Below are positions 24,603 through 35,379 of a stretch of 64,000 bases of DNA, piece by piece. The DNA comes from Onishia taeanensis (lineage in GTDB: Bacteria; Pseudomonadota; Gammaproteobacteria; Pseudomonadales; Halomonadaceae): the NCBI RefSeq assembly GCF_003268885.1, contig NZ_QLSX01000001.1, forward strand, positions 124,001 to 188,000. The letters are read 5' to 3'. Each line of letters opens with the position of its first letter. The first letter of the stretch is position 1. Position numbers and translations under genes: made by a program. Under the pieces are notes generated by a model, which ran no database searches, was not told where the DNA came from, and was given only the letters and a program-made list of their open reading frames with translations.

Positions 24603-25517
24603 ATGGCTTTTGATGACACCTCATTGGATGACACCAGGCACGACCTGGATCGACTCAAGGCCATGACCGAGTCCCTGCCCGGTATCGTATTCCAGTTTTA
24701 TCGTAGCCATCACGGAAAGGTGCGTTTTCCCTACCTGGCTGGCGACAGTGCAGTTTTCGGCGATGCAGAGCAGCGCAAGCGCCTACTCGAAGATGCCAGC
24801 CACGCCTTCGACCATGTGCACCCTGACGATTTTCCGCGCCTGATGGTCGCCGTAGAGCGCTCAGCCAAGTCACTGATGCCTTTGACTACGCAATTTCGTC
24901 ACTGCGAGCCAGGAGGCGAAGAATACTGGATCGCAGTGCGTGCTATACCTGAGCGCTTGAGGACCGGCACCCTGTGGAATGGTCTAATGGTCAACATCAG
25001 CGAGCAGATCGAGTACCAGGCTCATCTCCGTGAGCTGTCAGACACCGATGACCTCACAGGCCTGCCCAATCGGCGCAAGCTGATGTGCCACCTGAGACGG
25101 GAGATCTCTCTGAGCAACCGACATGGCACGCCCCTGTCACTGATGATTATCGACATCGATCACTTCAAGCGCGTCAACGATACCTGGGGCCACCTGCAAG
25201 GCGACAAGGTGCTGCGCCGCCTCGCCGATTTGTGCCATGGCCTGCTTAGAGAAGAGGACTGCCTGGCCAGGCTAGGCGGCGAGGAGTTCGCCGTATTGAT
25301 GCCACTGACGCCGCTCTCCCACTGTAAGGGCCTGGCCGAACGCCTTCGCCGCGAAATCGCCCACCATGACTTCGGCCTGCCCGATGGCGGTATCACCATC
25401 AGCACCGGCATTGCCGAGCATCGCATCGGCGAGCTTCGCGACCAGTTGCTTGAGCGCGCCGACCAGCGGCTCTATGCGGCCAAGCGCCGAGGCCGCAATC
25501 TCGTGATAGGCGGCTGA
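24603..25517 (+). CDS. PAS-GGDEF diguanylate cyclase
   Basis: 304 residues. The N-terminal PAS-like sensor (about 15-135) contains LPGIVFQFYRSHHGKVRFPYLAGDS and HPDDFPRLM. The C-terminal GGDEF domain (about 140-304) has DDLTGLPNRRKL, DIDHFKRVND and an active-site GGEEF, so it should be catalytically competent. RxxD (REED) sits five residues before GGEEF, the inhibitory I-site. It makes cyclic-di-GMP, favouring a sessile state. No membrane segment is visible, so it is cytoplasmic. It stands alone. The ligand of the PAS domain is unknown. Confidence 0.92.
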   Translation: MAFDDTSLDDTRHDLDRLKAMTESLPGIVFQFYRSHHGKVRFPYLAGDSAVFGDAEQRKRLLEDASHAFDHVHPDDFPRLMVAVERSAKSLMPLTTQFRHCEPGGEEYWIAVRAIPERLRTGTLWNGLMVNISEQIEYQAHLRELSDTDDLTGLPNRRKLMCHLRREISLSNRHGTPLSLMIIDIDHFKRVNDTWGHLQGDKVLRRLADLCHGLLREEDCLARLGGEEFAVLMPLTPLSHCKGLAERLRREIAHHDFGLPDGGITISTGIAEHRIGELRDQLLERADQRLYAAKRRGRNLVIGG

Positions 25518-25642
25518 CAGAGCGGCAGGTATCGGGCTGGACCTGTATCCTGTTGCGCTGGGCGTGCTTAAGCCAACCGCCGCCTAGCCAGCGCGACCAA
25601 CGCCCTCACGACCAGCCCTCAGGATCAGCCCCAGGAGCCCCC

Positions 25643-27619
<1,977 letters not shown>

Positions 27620-27683
27620 TCTAGGTTTCTCAAAACGCCCAAGAGGTCAACTGAACCTGGCTTAGACGTTTGGCGCATCGGTG

Positions 27684-27699
27684 GCGCAAACGTTTGCGC
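27684..27699. promoter_or_regulatory. RbsR operator and rbs promoter
   Basis: Perfect 16-bp palindrome GCGCAAACGTTTGCGC, a LacI/GalR-type operator with central ACGT. TACAAT at 27702-27707 lies right after it and is a good -10 element, so bound repressor would block RNA polymerase. A related half-site ACGTTTGGCGC lies about 20 bp upstream. RbsR is encoded at the end of the same cluster. Confidence 0.8.
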
Positions 27700-27741
27700 G
27701 TTACAATGCAGACCTGAATTCTCAGCTATAGCGTGAATCCC

Positions 27742-28161
27742 GTGAAACGTCATGGCCTGCTCAATGCCCCGCTCAATGCCCTGATCGCCGAGCTCGGACA
27801 TACCGATACCCTGGTGATTGCCGATGCGGGGCTGCCGATCCCGACCGACGTGCCGCGTATCGATCTTGCGGTAACGCCCGGCCTGCCCGGCTTCCTGCCG
27901 GTGCTCGATGCCCTGCTCGAAGAGCTGTGCGTCGAGAGCGTGACCCTCGCCAGCGAAATCACCACTCACAGCCCGGCACTCAATGACGACATCCAGCATC
28001 GCCTGGCCGAGCTTGAAGCGAGAGATGGCCACCCGGTAGAAGCATGCTATGTGTCTCACGACACCTTCAAGCAATCGCTAAAGAAGGCCAAGGCGGTGAT
28101 TCGCACCGGTGAATGCACGCCCTACGCCAACGTTGCCCTGCGCAGTGGGGTGCCGTTTTGA
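27742..28161 (+). CDS. rbsD: D-ribose pyranase RbsD
   Basis: 139 residues, the same length as E. coli RbsD. It starts VKRHGLLNAPLNALIAELGHTDTLVIADAGLPIP with the catalytic His in LGHTD, and ends CTPYANVALRSGVPF. It interconverts beta-pyranose and beta-furanose forms of ribose. The GTG at 27742 is chosen over the GTG at 27733 because it aligns with the MKK/MKR start of the family. No strong ribosome site is visible for either. First gene of rbsDACB. Confidence 0.93.
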   Translation: MKRHGLLNAPLNALIAELGHTDTLVIADAGLPIPTDVPRIDLAVTPGLPGFLPVLDALLEELCVESVTLASEITTHSPALNDDIQHRLAELEARDGHPVEACYVSHDTFKQSLKKAKAVIRTGECTPYANVALRSGVPF

Positions 28162-29684
28162 GCGCCGAAACCCGCCAGGCGCTGATGGCGCTGCAAGGCA
28201 TCGAGAAGCGCTTTTCCGGCGTCACCGTGCTAGAGGGGGTCGATCTCGCGCTGTATCCCGGCCGCGTTAAGGCACTGGCCGGCGAGAACGGCGCAGGCAA
28301 ATCGACCCTGATGAAGGTGCTCAGCGGTGTCCATCAGGCCGATGCCGGCGAGATCTGGCTGCGCGGCGACAAGGTCCGTTTCACGACGCCCCGCCAGGCC
28401 ATGGATGCCGGCATCGCCATTATTCATCAGGAGCTCAACCTGGTCGGCGGTCTCTCAGCCGGCGAGAACATTTTCCTTGGCCGTGAACCGCGCACCCGCC
28501 TGGGTACCGTCGACTGGGCACGACTGTACCGTCAGGCCGGTGAACTGCTGGCTCGCCTCAAGCAGCACATCGATCCACGCACTCCGGTTGCCGGCCTCAG
28601 CATCGGCCAGCAACAGATGGTCGAGATCGCGCGCGCCCTGTCGCTGGACGCCGAGATCATCATCATGGACGAGCCCACCGACGCCCTGACCGATATCGAG
28701 ACCGAGATCCTCGAACAGGTGGTCGCCGCCCTGCGCGAGGAAGGCAGGTCGCTGGTGATGATCACACACCGTCTGCCCGAGATCTTCCGCATGTGCGACA
28801 GCGTCGCGGTGCTGCGCGATGGCCAGCTCGTGCATGATGGGCCGACCGCGGCGCTCAGCGAGAACGACCTGATCCGCAAGATGGTGGGGCGTGAGCTCGC
28901 CGACCGTTATCCCTACGAGTCGCCGACGCTCGGTGAGGTGGTGATCGAGGTCGACCGACTGTCGGCGCCCGGCGTCTTCGAGGTGTCCTTCTCGGCCCGG
29001 GCCGGTGAAGTGCTGGGTTTCGGCGGCCTGATGGGGGCCGGCCGCACCGAGATGGCTCAGGCCATTTGCGGCGATGTGCCCATCAAGGGCGGCGAAGTCC
29101 GCATTCGGCAAGCATCAGTGCGCTTCGCCTCGCCCCAGGAGGCGCTTCGCGCAGGCCTGGTTTATGTGCCCGAAGATCGCAAGCAGGCCGGGCTTTTGCT
29201 CGAACACTCGGTCGCCGACAACATGTCACTCGCCGCCCTGCCCGCTTTCTGCGGCCCCCTCGGCCTGATCAACGCCGGACGTGAACGCGCCGCGGTGGCG
29301 CACTATATCGAGGCCTTTCGCATCAAGCTGCAGGACATGCACCAGCCCATCGACACCCTCTCCGGCGGCAATCAGCAAAAGGTTTCCCTGGCCAAGGCGC
29401 TGATGACCCAACCGGACATCGTGATTCTCGATGAGCCCACCCGCGGCGTCGATGTCGGAGCCAAGCGCGAGATCTATCTGCTGATCAATGAGCTCAAGCG
29501 CCAGGGCAAGTGCGTGCTGCTGATCTCCTCGGAAATGCCCGAACTGCTAGGGCTGTCCGACCGCATCATGGTGCTCGCCAATGGCCGCATCAGCGGCGAA
29601 TTCACCCGCGAAGACGCCACTCAGGAAACCATCATGACCGCCGCTGCCCACAGCGAAGCAGCCACGGAGACCGTCACCCCATGA
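28158..29684 (+). CDS. rbsA: Ribose ABC transporter ATPase RbsA
   Basis: About 508 residues with two ABC modules. The first has GENGAGKSTLMKVL, LSIGQQQMVEIARAL and IIMDEPTDAL. The second has the degenerate Walker A GLMGAGRTEM, LSGGNQQKVSLAKAL and VILDEPTRGVDVGAK, as usual for sugar importers. It powers ribose uptake through RbsC. A TTG at 28158 overlapping the rbsD stop (TTGA), with GGGGTG just upstream, is taken as the start. ATG 28185 is the alternative and would remove nine residues. Confidence 0.93.
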   Translation: MSAETRQALMALQGIEKRFSGVTVLEGVDLALYPGRVKALAGENGAGKSTLMKVLSGVHQADAGEIWLRGDKVRFTTPRQAMDAGIAIIHQELNLVGGLSAGENIFLGREPRTRLGTVDWARLYRQAGELLARLKQHIDPRTPVAGLSIGQQQMVEIARALSLDAEIIIMDEPTDALTDIETEILEQVVAALREEGRSLVMITHRLPEIFRMCDSVAVLRDGQLVHDGPTAALSENDLIRKMVGRELADRYPYESPTLGEVVIEVDRLSAPGVFEVSFSARAGEVLGFGGLMGAGRTEMAQAICGDVPIKGGEVRIRQASVRFASPQEALRAGLVYVPEDRKQAGLLLEHSVADNMSLAALPAFCGPLGLINAGRERAAVAHYIEAFRIKLQDMHQPIDTLSGGNQQKVSLAKALMTQPDIVILDEPTRGVDVGAKREIYLLINELKRQGKCVLLISSEMPELLGLSDRIMVLANGRISGEFTREDATQETIMTAAAHSEAATETVTP

Positions 29685-30643
29685 ACACCCTCACCATGAA
29701 CAAGGCCGCTACCCGGCTGTTGATCGACAACAAGGCCTTCCTCGCACTTGCGCTACTGGTCATCGTCAGTGCCGCCCTGAGCGACAACTTCCTGACCGTC
29801 GACAACATCCTCAACGTGCTGCGTCAGTCGAGCATCAACGCCATCATCGCCATGGGCGTGACCTTCGTCATCCTGACCGCCGGCATCGACCTGTCGGTGG
29901 GCGCGGTGCTCGCCCTGACGGGCGCCTTCGCCGGCGCCATGACGGCCTCGGGCCTGACACCCTGGGTGGGCGTGCCCGGCACCGTTGCCGCCGGCGCCTG
30001 CCTTGGTGCCATTTCCGGGGCCTTCGTGGCCTTCGGGCGCATCCAGGCCTTCATCGTCACCCTGGTGGCCATGACCATCCTGCGCGGGGCGGCACTGGTC
30101 TTCACCGACGGGCGCCCGATCTCAATCGGCACTACGCCGGCCGCCGACCTGTTCTGGCAGCTCGGCGGCGGCTACTGGCTAGGCGTGCCCATTCCCATCT
30201 ACTTGATGTTCTTCGTCTTCGTACTGTGCTGGGGCGTGCTGCATCACACCCGCTTCGGCCGACATGTCTATGCAGTGGGCGGCGGCGAGAAAGTGGCGCG
30301 CCTATCCGGCATCAACGTCGCCCGCATCAAGATCAGCGTCTATGCGATCTCCGGGGCCTGTGCGGCGCTGGCAAGCGTGGTACTGACCGCCCGCCTGGGG
30401 TCTGCCCAGCCCACCGCCGGCACCGGCTATGAGCTCGACGCCATCGCCGCGGTGGTGATCGGGGGCACCAGCCTGATGGGGGGCCGTGGGCGCATCTTCG
30501 GCACCCTGGTCGGTGCGCTGGTGATAGGCGTGCTCAACAACGCGCTCAATATCATGGGCGTGTCATCGTATTTCCAGATGATCGCCAAGGGCGCGGTCAT
30601 CCTCCTGGCCGTGCTGCTCGACAGCCGGTCAAACTCGTCGTGA
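29681..30643 (+). CDS. rbsC: Ribose ABC transporter permease RbsC
   Basis: 320 residues with eight to ten hydrophobic segments. Family motifs: DNFLTVDNILNVLRQSSINAIIAMGVTFVILTAGIDLSVGAV and the cytoplasmic loop AVGGGEKVARLSGINVARIKISVYAISGACAALA that contacts the ATPase, followed by GYELDAIAAVVIGGTSLMGGRG. It forms the homodimeric channel with RbsA on the inside and RbsB outside. The ATG overlaps the rbsA stop (ATGA). Confidence 0.95.
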   Translation: MNTLTMNKAATRLLIDNKAFLALALLVIVSAALSDNFLTVDNILNVLRQSSINAIIAMGVTFVILTAGIDLSVGAVLALTGAFAGAMTASGLTPWVGVPGTVAAGACLGAISGAFVAFGRIQAFIVTLVAMTILRGAALVFTDGRPISIGTTPAADLFWQLGGGYWLGVPIPIYLMFFVFVLCWGVLHHTRFGRHVYAVGGGEKVARLSGINVARIKISVYAISGACAALASVVLTARLGSAQPTAGTGYELDAIAAVVIGGTSLMGGRGRIFGTLVGALVIGVLNNALNIMGVSSYFQMIAKGAVILLAVLLDSRSNSS

Positions 30644-30717
30644 CACGCCAGCACGACGCCTGTGCTTCACAACATGTTTGACAACACGCTGCATAACAAG
30701 ACCTTAGGAGCCAGACC

Positions 30718-31599
30718 ATGAAGAAACTGCTACTCGCCTCCGCCGTCGCCGCGGGCATCGGTCTCAGTGGTAACGCCATGGCCGATCGCATTGCCCTGGT
30801 GGTGTCGACGTTGAACAACCCCTTCTTCGTGACCATGCAGGAAGGGGCCGAACAGCGGGCCGAGGCCCTTGGCCACGAGCTGATCGTTCTGGATTCCGGC
30901 AATGATGCCGCCAGGGAGCTCTCCAACGTCGAAGACGCCTTGTCCCGCGACATCGACCTGCTGCTCATGAACCCGACCGACTCCGATGCTGCCGTATCCA
31001 GCGTGCGCTCTGCCAACGCCCGCAACGTGCCGGTGATCACCCTGGACCGCAGTGCCAACGGCGGTCGCGTAGCCTCACACATCGCGTCCGACAACGTCGC
31101 CGGCGGCCAGCTTGCCGGGGGCTTCATCGCCGAGCAGTTGGGGGGCGAAGGCCAGATCGTACAGCTCGAGGGTGTGCCGGGTGCTTCGGCCACCCGCGAT
31201 CGCGGCGAAGGCTTCATGGCGGCGATCGAAGCCGCTCATGGCCTCGAACTGGTGGCCTCTCAGCCGGCCAACTTCAACCGCACCGAAGGCCTCAACGTGA
31301 TGGAGAACCTGCTGCAGGCCCATCCGGACATCCAGGCGGTGTTTGCCCAGAATGACGAAATGGCGCTGGGCGCTCAGCGTGCCCTGCAGGCTGGCGGCAA
31401 CGACGACGTGATCCTGGTCGGCTTCGATGGCACCGATGCCGGTGTCCAGGCGGTGAAAGACGGCCTCATGGACGCCACCATTGCTCAGCGACCCGCGCTG
31501 ATCGGGGCTCTCGGTATCAACACCGCCGATGCCCTGCTCAAGGGTGAAAGCGTCGAGGCCAATATCCCGGTGCCGCTGAAGCTGATCACTAAGGAATAA
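30718..31599 (+). CDS. rbsB: D-ribose-binding periplasmic protein RbsB
   Basis: 293 residues. The signal peptide is cut after AMA at about residue 22. The mature protein starts DRIALVVSTLNNPFFVTMQEGAEQ, and the binding-site segments NDAARELSNVEDAL, NPTDSDAA, VPGASATRDRGEGF and VFAQNDEMALGAQ are intact. It captures ribose for RbsAC and may feed chemotaxis receptors. TAGGAG lies 7 nt before the ATG. A 74-nt gap separates it from rbsC. Confidence 0.95.
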   Translation: MKKLLLASAVAAGIGLSGNAMADRIALVVSTLNNPFFVTMQEGAEQRAEALGHELIVLDSGNDAARELSNVEDALSRDIDLLLMNPTDSDAAVSSVRSANARNVPVITLDRSANGGRVASHIASDNVAGGQLAGGFIAEQLGGEGQIVQLEGVPGASATRDRGEGFMAAIEAAHGLELVASQPANFNRTEGLNVMENLLQAHPDIQAVFAQNDEMALGAQRALQAGGNDDVILVGFDGTDAGVQAVKDGLMDATIAQRPALIGALGINTADALLKGESVEANIPVPLKLITKE

Positions 31600-31608
31600 G
31601 CAGAGCCC

Positions 31609-32616
31609 ATGGCTCGACTGAAGGACGTGGCAAAGCAGGCGGGGGTGTCGATCACCACCGTCTCTCACGTGGTCAACCAGAGCCGCACCGTTGCACCCGC
31701 GACCCGTCTGCGGGTGCAACGGGCCATCGCGGAGCTTGGCTATCGCCCGGATACCATTGCGCGCTCGCTGCAATCCAGGCGCAGTCGTACCATCGGCATG
31801 ATCGTGACCAGCGCCGACAACCCCTTCTTCTCGGCGCTCATTCGCGGCGTTGAGGATCACTGCTTCGACTGCGGCTACAGCCTCATGCTTTGCAATGCCG
31901 ACGACGTCGACGACAAGCAGGTCGCTTATCTCCACACGCTCCTCGAGCGCCGCATCGACGGGCTGATCGTGATGACCTCGCGCAACGGCCCTGGCTTTCT
32001 CGAGGCCCTGAACCGTCAGACCCTGCCCACCGTAATGCTGGATGCAGCCACAGCCCCGCGCCCGGATATCGCCGTGGTCAACGACGACTCGCGCCTGGGC
32101 GCCCGGCTTGCCATCGAGCACCTGCTTGCCCAAGGCCTTGACGATATCGCGCTACTCACCGGCCCCACCGACCACCCGCGCTCCCAGGAGCGCCTGGCCG
32201 GCGCGCTGGACGCCTGCCAAACCGTGGGCCTTACGCTGCCCTCAAGGCACATCATCACTACCAACCTGCTGGCCGATGGCGGTTATGCCGCCATGCGCGA
32301 ACTGCTTGAAAAGGATCACCGGCCCCAGGCTGTGTTCGCCTTCAACGACCTGGCCGCTATCGGTGCCATTCGCGCCGCCCTCGAGGCGGGGCTCAGCGTG
32401 CCGGACAAGATGTCCGTGATCGGCTACGACGATATCGACGTCGGCCGCTATACCTGCCCCGCCCTGACCACGATTCATCAGCCCATCTACGAGCTTGGCG
32501 CCACCGCGATCGCACAGCTCATCGACCGCCTGGAGCATCAGCGCCCCTTCGCACCGTTAACCGCCCTGCCGCCGCGGCTGGTAGTGCGGGAGTCGGTCAG
32601 GCAGCGCGAACGCTGA
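31609..32616 (+). CDS. rbsR: LacI-family ribose operon repressor RbsR
   Basis: 335 residues. The N-terminal LacI helix-turn-helix is MARLKDVAKQAGVSITTVSHVVNQSRTVAPATRLRVQRAIAELGY, with hinge helix RSLQSRRSRTIGM. The rest is a periplasmic-binding-protein-like core with FSVIGYDDID-type segment MSVIGYDDIDVGRYTCPALTTIHQP. It should bind the palindrome at 27684-27699 and release it on ribose binding. It lies 9 nt after rbsB in the same direction. In E. coli rbsK stands between rbsB and rbsR; here it is absent. Confidence 0.92.
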   Translation: MARLKDVAKQAGVSITTVSHVVNQSRTVAPATRLRVQRAIAELGYRPDTIARSLQSRRSRTIGMIVTSADNPFFSALIRGVEDHCFDCGYSLMLCNADDVDDKQVAYLHTLLERRIDGLIVMTSRNGPGFLEALNRQTLPTVMLDAATAPRPDIAVVNDDSRLGARLAIEHLLAQGLDDIALLTGPTDHPRSQERLAGALDACQTVGLTLPSRHIITTNLLADGGYAAMRELLEKDHRPQAVFAFNDLAAIGAIRAALEAGLSVPDKMSVIGYDDIDVGRYTCPALTTIHQPIYELGATAIAQLIDRLEHQRPFAPLTALPPRLVVRESVRQRER

Positions 32617-32631
32617 TCACATGCCTGCTCC

Positions 32632-34194
32632 TTACTCGGCCTCGTCGCCAATCCCATGGCGCTTCAGCTTGTTGGCGATGGTGGTGTGGGACACCCCCAG
32701 CCGACGCGCCAGCTGGCGGCTCGAGGGGTGCTTAGGATAGAGAGCGGCGAGCACGCGCTTCTCGACGTCGCCCATGATCTCACCGAGCGAACCCTCCAAG
32801 TCCACCCCGGCGAGCCCTGGCCCCTGGCCCACTTCAGGCAGGCGCAGGTGCGCCGGCTCAATGGTGCCGCCTTCACATAGCGAAACGGCCTGGAAGAGCA
32901 CGTTCTCGAGCTGACGCACGTTGCCCGGCCAGTGATAGCTCGAAAGCCTCGCCTGAGCCGCCGGCGAGAGCTCGGGCAGCGGGCAGCCGATCTGGCGCGC
33001 GGCGCGGTCGAGAAAGTGCGCTGCCAGCTCCTCAATCCCGTCGAAACAATCGCGCAGCGGCGGGACCTGCACCGAGAGCACATTGAGGCGATGGTAAAGA
33101 TCCTGGCGGAAGAGTCCCTCGGCGCAGAGACCCGGCAGGTCCTGCTGGGTGGCGCATATCACCCGCACGTCGAGATAGGTCTCCTCGTCGCTGCCCACCC
33201 GGCGAAAGCCGCCATCCTGCAGGAAGCGCAGCAGCTTGACCTGCAGCCGCGGGCTCATCTCACCCACTTCATCGAGAAAGATCGTGCCGCCGGCGGTCAG
33301 CTCCAAAAGCCCCAGCTTACCCTCCGGCCTGGCGCCCTCGAAGGCGCCTGAGGCATAGCCGAACAGCTCGGTCTCGGCCATCGACTCGGGCAGTCCCGCA
33401 CAGTTGAGCGCCATGAAGGGCGCCTGGCCACGGGCGCTGGCCAAGTGGCAGGCTCGGGCCAGCAGTTCCTTGCCGGTGCCGGTCTCGCCCTCAATCAGCA
33501 GCGGCGCGTCCAGTGGCGCCATGCGCCGAGCCTCGCGAATCAGGTTGGCGAGTCGTGGGCTCGACTGAAAGATCGATTCGAAGCCGCGCAGCTCCTGGCG
33601 CTGGACCTGGTAGATACGTTCACCGATACGATCCGCACGATGCAGCGTCACCACCGCGCCGGCAAGCGAAGCCACATCGTCGTGCCGTTCCCGGTGCAGC
33701 GGCGCGATGTCGGCCAGGTAGGTGGCGCCCTTGAGCTTGAGACGCAGGCCATTGACCCGGGCATTGTTGCGCCGAATCAGATCCGGAAGATCCAGATCGG
33801 GCAGGTAGCGATCCAGCGACAGGCCCGGCACCTCGTCGACCCGCACGCCAAGCATCTGCCCGGCGGCCCGATTGGCCGCCACCACGCGCCCGTCCATGTC
33901 GATCGACATCACCGGTTCGGAGAGCGATGAGAGCAGCGCATCCAGCTCCAGATGACGCCGCTCGCTGGGCATGAGGCTGACGCGCTTGACGCCGAAGACA
34001 CCGGGTATGGTCTCAAGTGTCGGCTTGAGGGAAGCCAGCTGGGCGTTAAGCAGCTGGGGCAGGTGCAGGTAGATGGTGTTGCCATGATCGCCGCCCACCT
34101 CGCCATGGGCCACGTTGACGCCATAATCGGCAAAGTGGGCGACGATGTCCCGCAGGATACCGATCCGGTTCTGGCAGTGAAATTTCAGGCGCAT
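32632..34194 (-). CDS. tyrR: TyrR/PhhR-type regulator of aromatic amino acid metabolism
   Basis: 520 residues in the order ACT domain (1-75), PAS domain (about 85-190), AAA+ domain (Walker A GETGTGKE 236-243, Walker B GGTIFLDEVGEM 302-313) and a C-terminal helix-turn-helix (SSRQLARRLGVSHTTIANKLKRHG). The ACT and AAA+ parts bind aromatic amino acids and ATP. The sigma-54 contact motif GAFTGA reads GAFEGA (283-288), so it probably works with sigma-70 polymerase, as in TyrR. It diverges from phhA, with three TyrR-like boxes between them. In Pseudomonas the equivalent PhhR activates phenylalanine and tyrosine catabolism. Confidence 0.92.
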   Translation of the reverse strand: MRLKFHCQNRIGILRDIVAHFADYGVNVAHGEVGGDHGNTIYLHLPQLLNAQLASLKPTLETIPGVFGVKRVSLMPSERRHLELDALLSSLSEPVMSIDMDGRVVAANRAAGQMLGVRVDEVPGLSLDRYLPDLDLPDLIRRNNARVNGLRLKLKGATYLADIAPLHRERHDDVASLAGAVVTLHRADRIGERIYQVQRQELRGFESIFQSSPRLANLIREARRMAPLDAPLLIEGETGTGKELLARACHLASARGQAPFMALNCAGLPESMAETELFGYASGAFEGARPEGKLGLLELTAGGTIFLDEVGEMSPRLQVKLLRFLQDGGFRRVGSDEETYLDVRVICATQQDLPGLCAEGLFRQDLYHRLNVLSVQVPPLRDCFDGIEELAAHFLDRAARQIGCPLPELSPAAQARLSSYHWPGNVRQLENVLFQAVSLCEGGTIEPAHLRLPEVGQGPGLAGVDLEGSLGEIMGDVEKRVLAALYPKHPSSRQLARRLGVSHTTIANKLKRHGIGDEAE

Positions 34195-34271
34195 GGCGAT
34201 GTCCGGTAAGAATCCCTGTTAAAGGTAGCGGTGTGCCCGTGGCGCGACATGGCGTCACTGGGCATCACGGG

Positions 34272-34289
34272 CGTCAAGGCGCCGTGACT
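34272..34289. promoter_or_regulatory. TyrR-like box 1
   Basis: CGTCAAGGCGCCGTGACT follows the pattern nGTmAm-6-rTGACn seen in the other boxes here and keeps the G and C that are essential in TyrR sites. Confidence 0.5.
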
Positions 34290-34293
34290 CGTC

Positions 34294-34311
34294 TGTAAAG
34301 CTAACGTGACA
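34294..34311. promoter_or_regulatory. TyrR-like box 2 (strongest)
   Basis: TGTAAAGCTAACGTGACA has a perfect TGTAAA left half and GTGACA right half (consensus TTTACA), 10 of 12 defined positions. Its start is 22 bp after that of box 1, allowing side-by-side binding on one DNA face. Confidence 0.65.
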
Positions 34312-34376
34312 CCCGACGCGCTTCAAGGCCATGAACCAGCGGCAGCGACGATTTCATGGCGCCTGAAGCACGCAAT

Positions 34377-34394
34377 CGTCAACTTTTCGTGACG
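34377..34394. promoter_or_regulatory. TyrR-like box 3
   Basis: CGTCAACTTTTCGTGACG sits inside a perfect 7-bp inverted repeat (ATCGTCA / TGACGAT) with an 8-bp centre. It is the closest of the three to phhA. Confidence 0.55.
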
Positions 34395-34500
34395 ATTTTC
34401 GCGCCGGACAGATGGTCAGGTGGCATAAAAGCGACTTCCCCTGAGCCCCGGCTCTCATAGACTGAGATCAGGCGAGAAGCACAAGACACTGCCGTGCCTT

Positions 34501-34520
34501 TCGCAACAGCTCGCAACAGC
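34501..34520. repeat. 10-bp exact tandem duplication in the phhA leader
   Basis: Two copies of TCGCAACAGC ending 34 nt before the phhA ATG. Confidence 0.9.
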
Positions 34521-34554
34521 CAATAACAAAAGCACGCCAACCGGAGACTGCTGT

Positions 34555-35379
34555 ATGGCCACGCAGACCCAACCGATCGCCGCCAAGCCGAGCCAGTATC
34601 AGGCGCGAATGCCCGATGCCGAAGGCCACATCGCCTACAGCGACCAGGAACACGCCACCTGGCAAACCCTGATGCAGCGCCAGCTGCCGATCCTCGAGAA
34701 CCGCGTCTGCCAGGAGTATCTCGACGGCATGGAGCGCCTGGCCCTGCCCGAGACCCGTATTCCCCAGCTCGCCGAGATCGACCGGGTGCTAGAAGCTACC
34801 ACCGGGTGGCAGACCGCTCAGGTGCCTGCGCTGATCCCTTTCGATACCTTCTTCGAGCTGCTCGCCCATCGCCGCTTCCCGGTCGCCACCTTCATTCGCA
34901 CCCCGGAGGAACTCGACTACCTCCAGGAACCGGACATCTTCCACGAGATCTTCGGCCACTGCCCGATGCTGACCAACCCCGCCTTCGCCGACTTCACGGC
35001 GACCTATGGCAAACTCGGTCTGGCGGCGAGCCCCAAGGAGCGGGTCTACCTGGCGCGACTCTACTGGATGACGGTGGAGTTCGGCTTGGTCGATACCCCA
35101 CAGGGACGACGCATCTACGGCGGCGGCATCATTTCATCGCCCAAGGAGACCCTCCACGCGCTGTCCGATGCCCCCGAGCACCATGCCTTCGATGCACTGG
35201 AGGCGCTGCGCACGCCCTATCGCATCGACATCCTGCAGCCGCTCTATTACGTACTTGACGATCTTGAGACCCTGCACGACCTTTCCCGACAGGACATCAT
35301 GGCACTGGTGCATCGCGCCATGGAGCTTGGCCTGCATGACCCCAAGTTTCCGCCCAAGCCCAAAGTCGTCGACGCCTGA
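34555..35379 (+). CDS. phhA: Phenylalanine 4-monooxygenase
   Basis: 274 residues, the size of the bacterial single-domain enzyme. Iron ligands are H130, H135 (DIFHEIFGHCPML) and E175 (YWMTVEFGL). Pterin-site segments such as LIPFDTFFELLAHRRFPVATFIR are present. It hydroxylates phenylalanine to tyrosine with tetrahydrobiopterin and oxygen. The next gene supplies the pterin recycling enzyme. CCGGAG lies upstream of the ATG. The last codon, stop and following bases are tandemly duplicated in frame (35374-35403). Confidence 0.96.
   Translation: MATQTQPIAAKPSQYQARMPDAEGHIAYSDQEHATWQTLMQRQLPILENRVCQEYLDGMERLALPETRIPQLAEIDRVLEATTGWQTAQVPALIPFDTFFELLAHRRFPVATFIRTPEELDYLQEPDIFHEIFGHCPMLTNPAFADFTATYGKLGLAASPKERVYLARLYWMTVEFGLVDTPQGRRIYGGGIISSPKETLHALSDAPEHHAFDALEALRTPYRIDILQPLYYVLDDLETLHDLSRQDIMALVHRAMELGLHDPKFPPKPKVVDA

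Larger units (their letters stand above)
34195..34554. other. Divergent control region tyrR / phhA
   Basis: 360 bp. It contains three TyrR-like boxes (34272-34289, 34294-34311, 34377-34394) and a 10-bp tandem duplication in the phhA leader. The first two boxes are spaced exactly 22 bp apart, two helical turns. Promoter -10/-35 boxes are not clear by eye. Confidence 0.7.

Noticed and set aside
34434-34450. GG-10-GC spacing near AGGTGGCATAAAAGC considered as a sigma-54 promoter for phhA
   Set aside because: The flanking bases do not match the TGGCAC / TTGC consensus (the match begins near 34410), and the TyrR protein lacks an intact GAFTGA motif.
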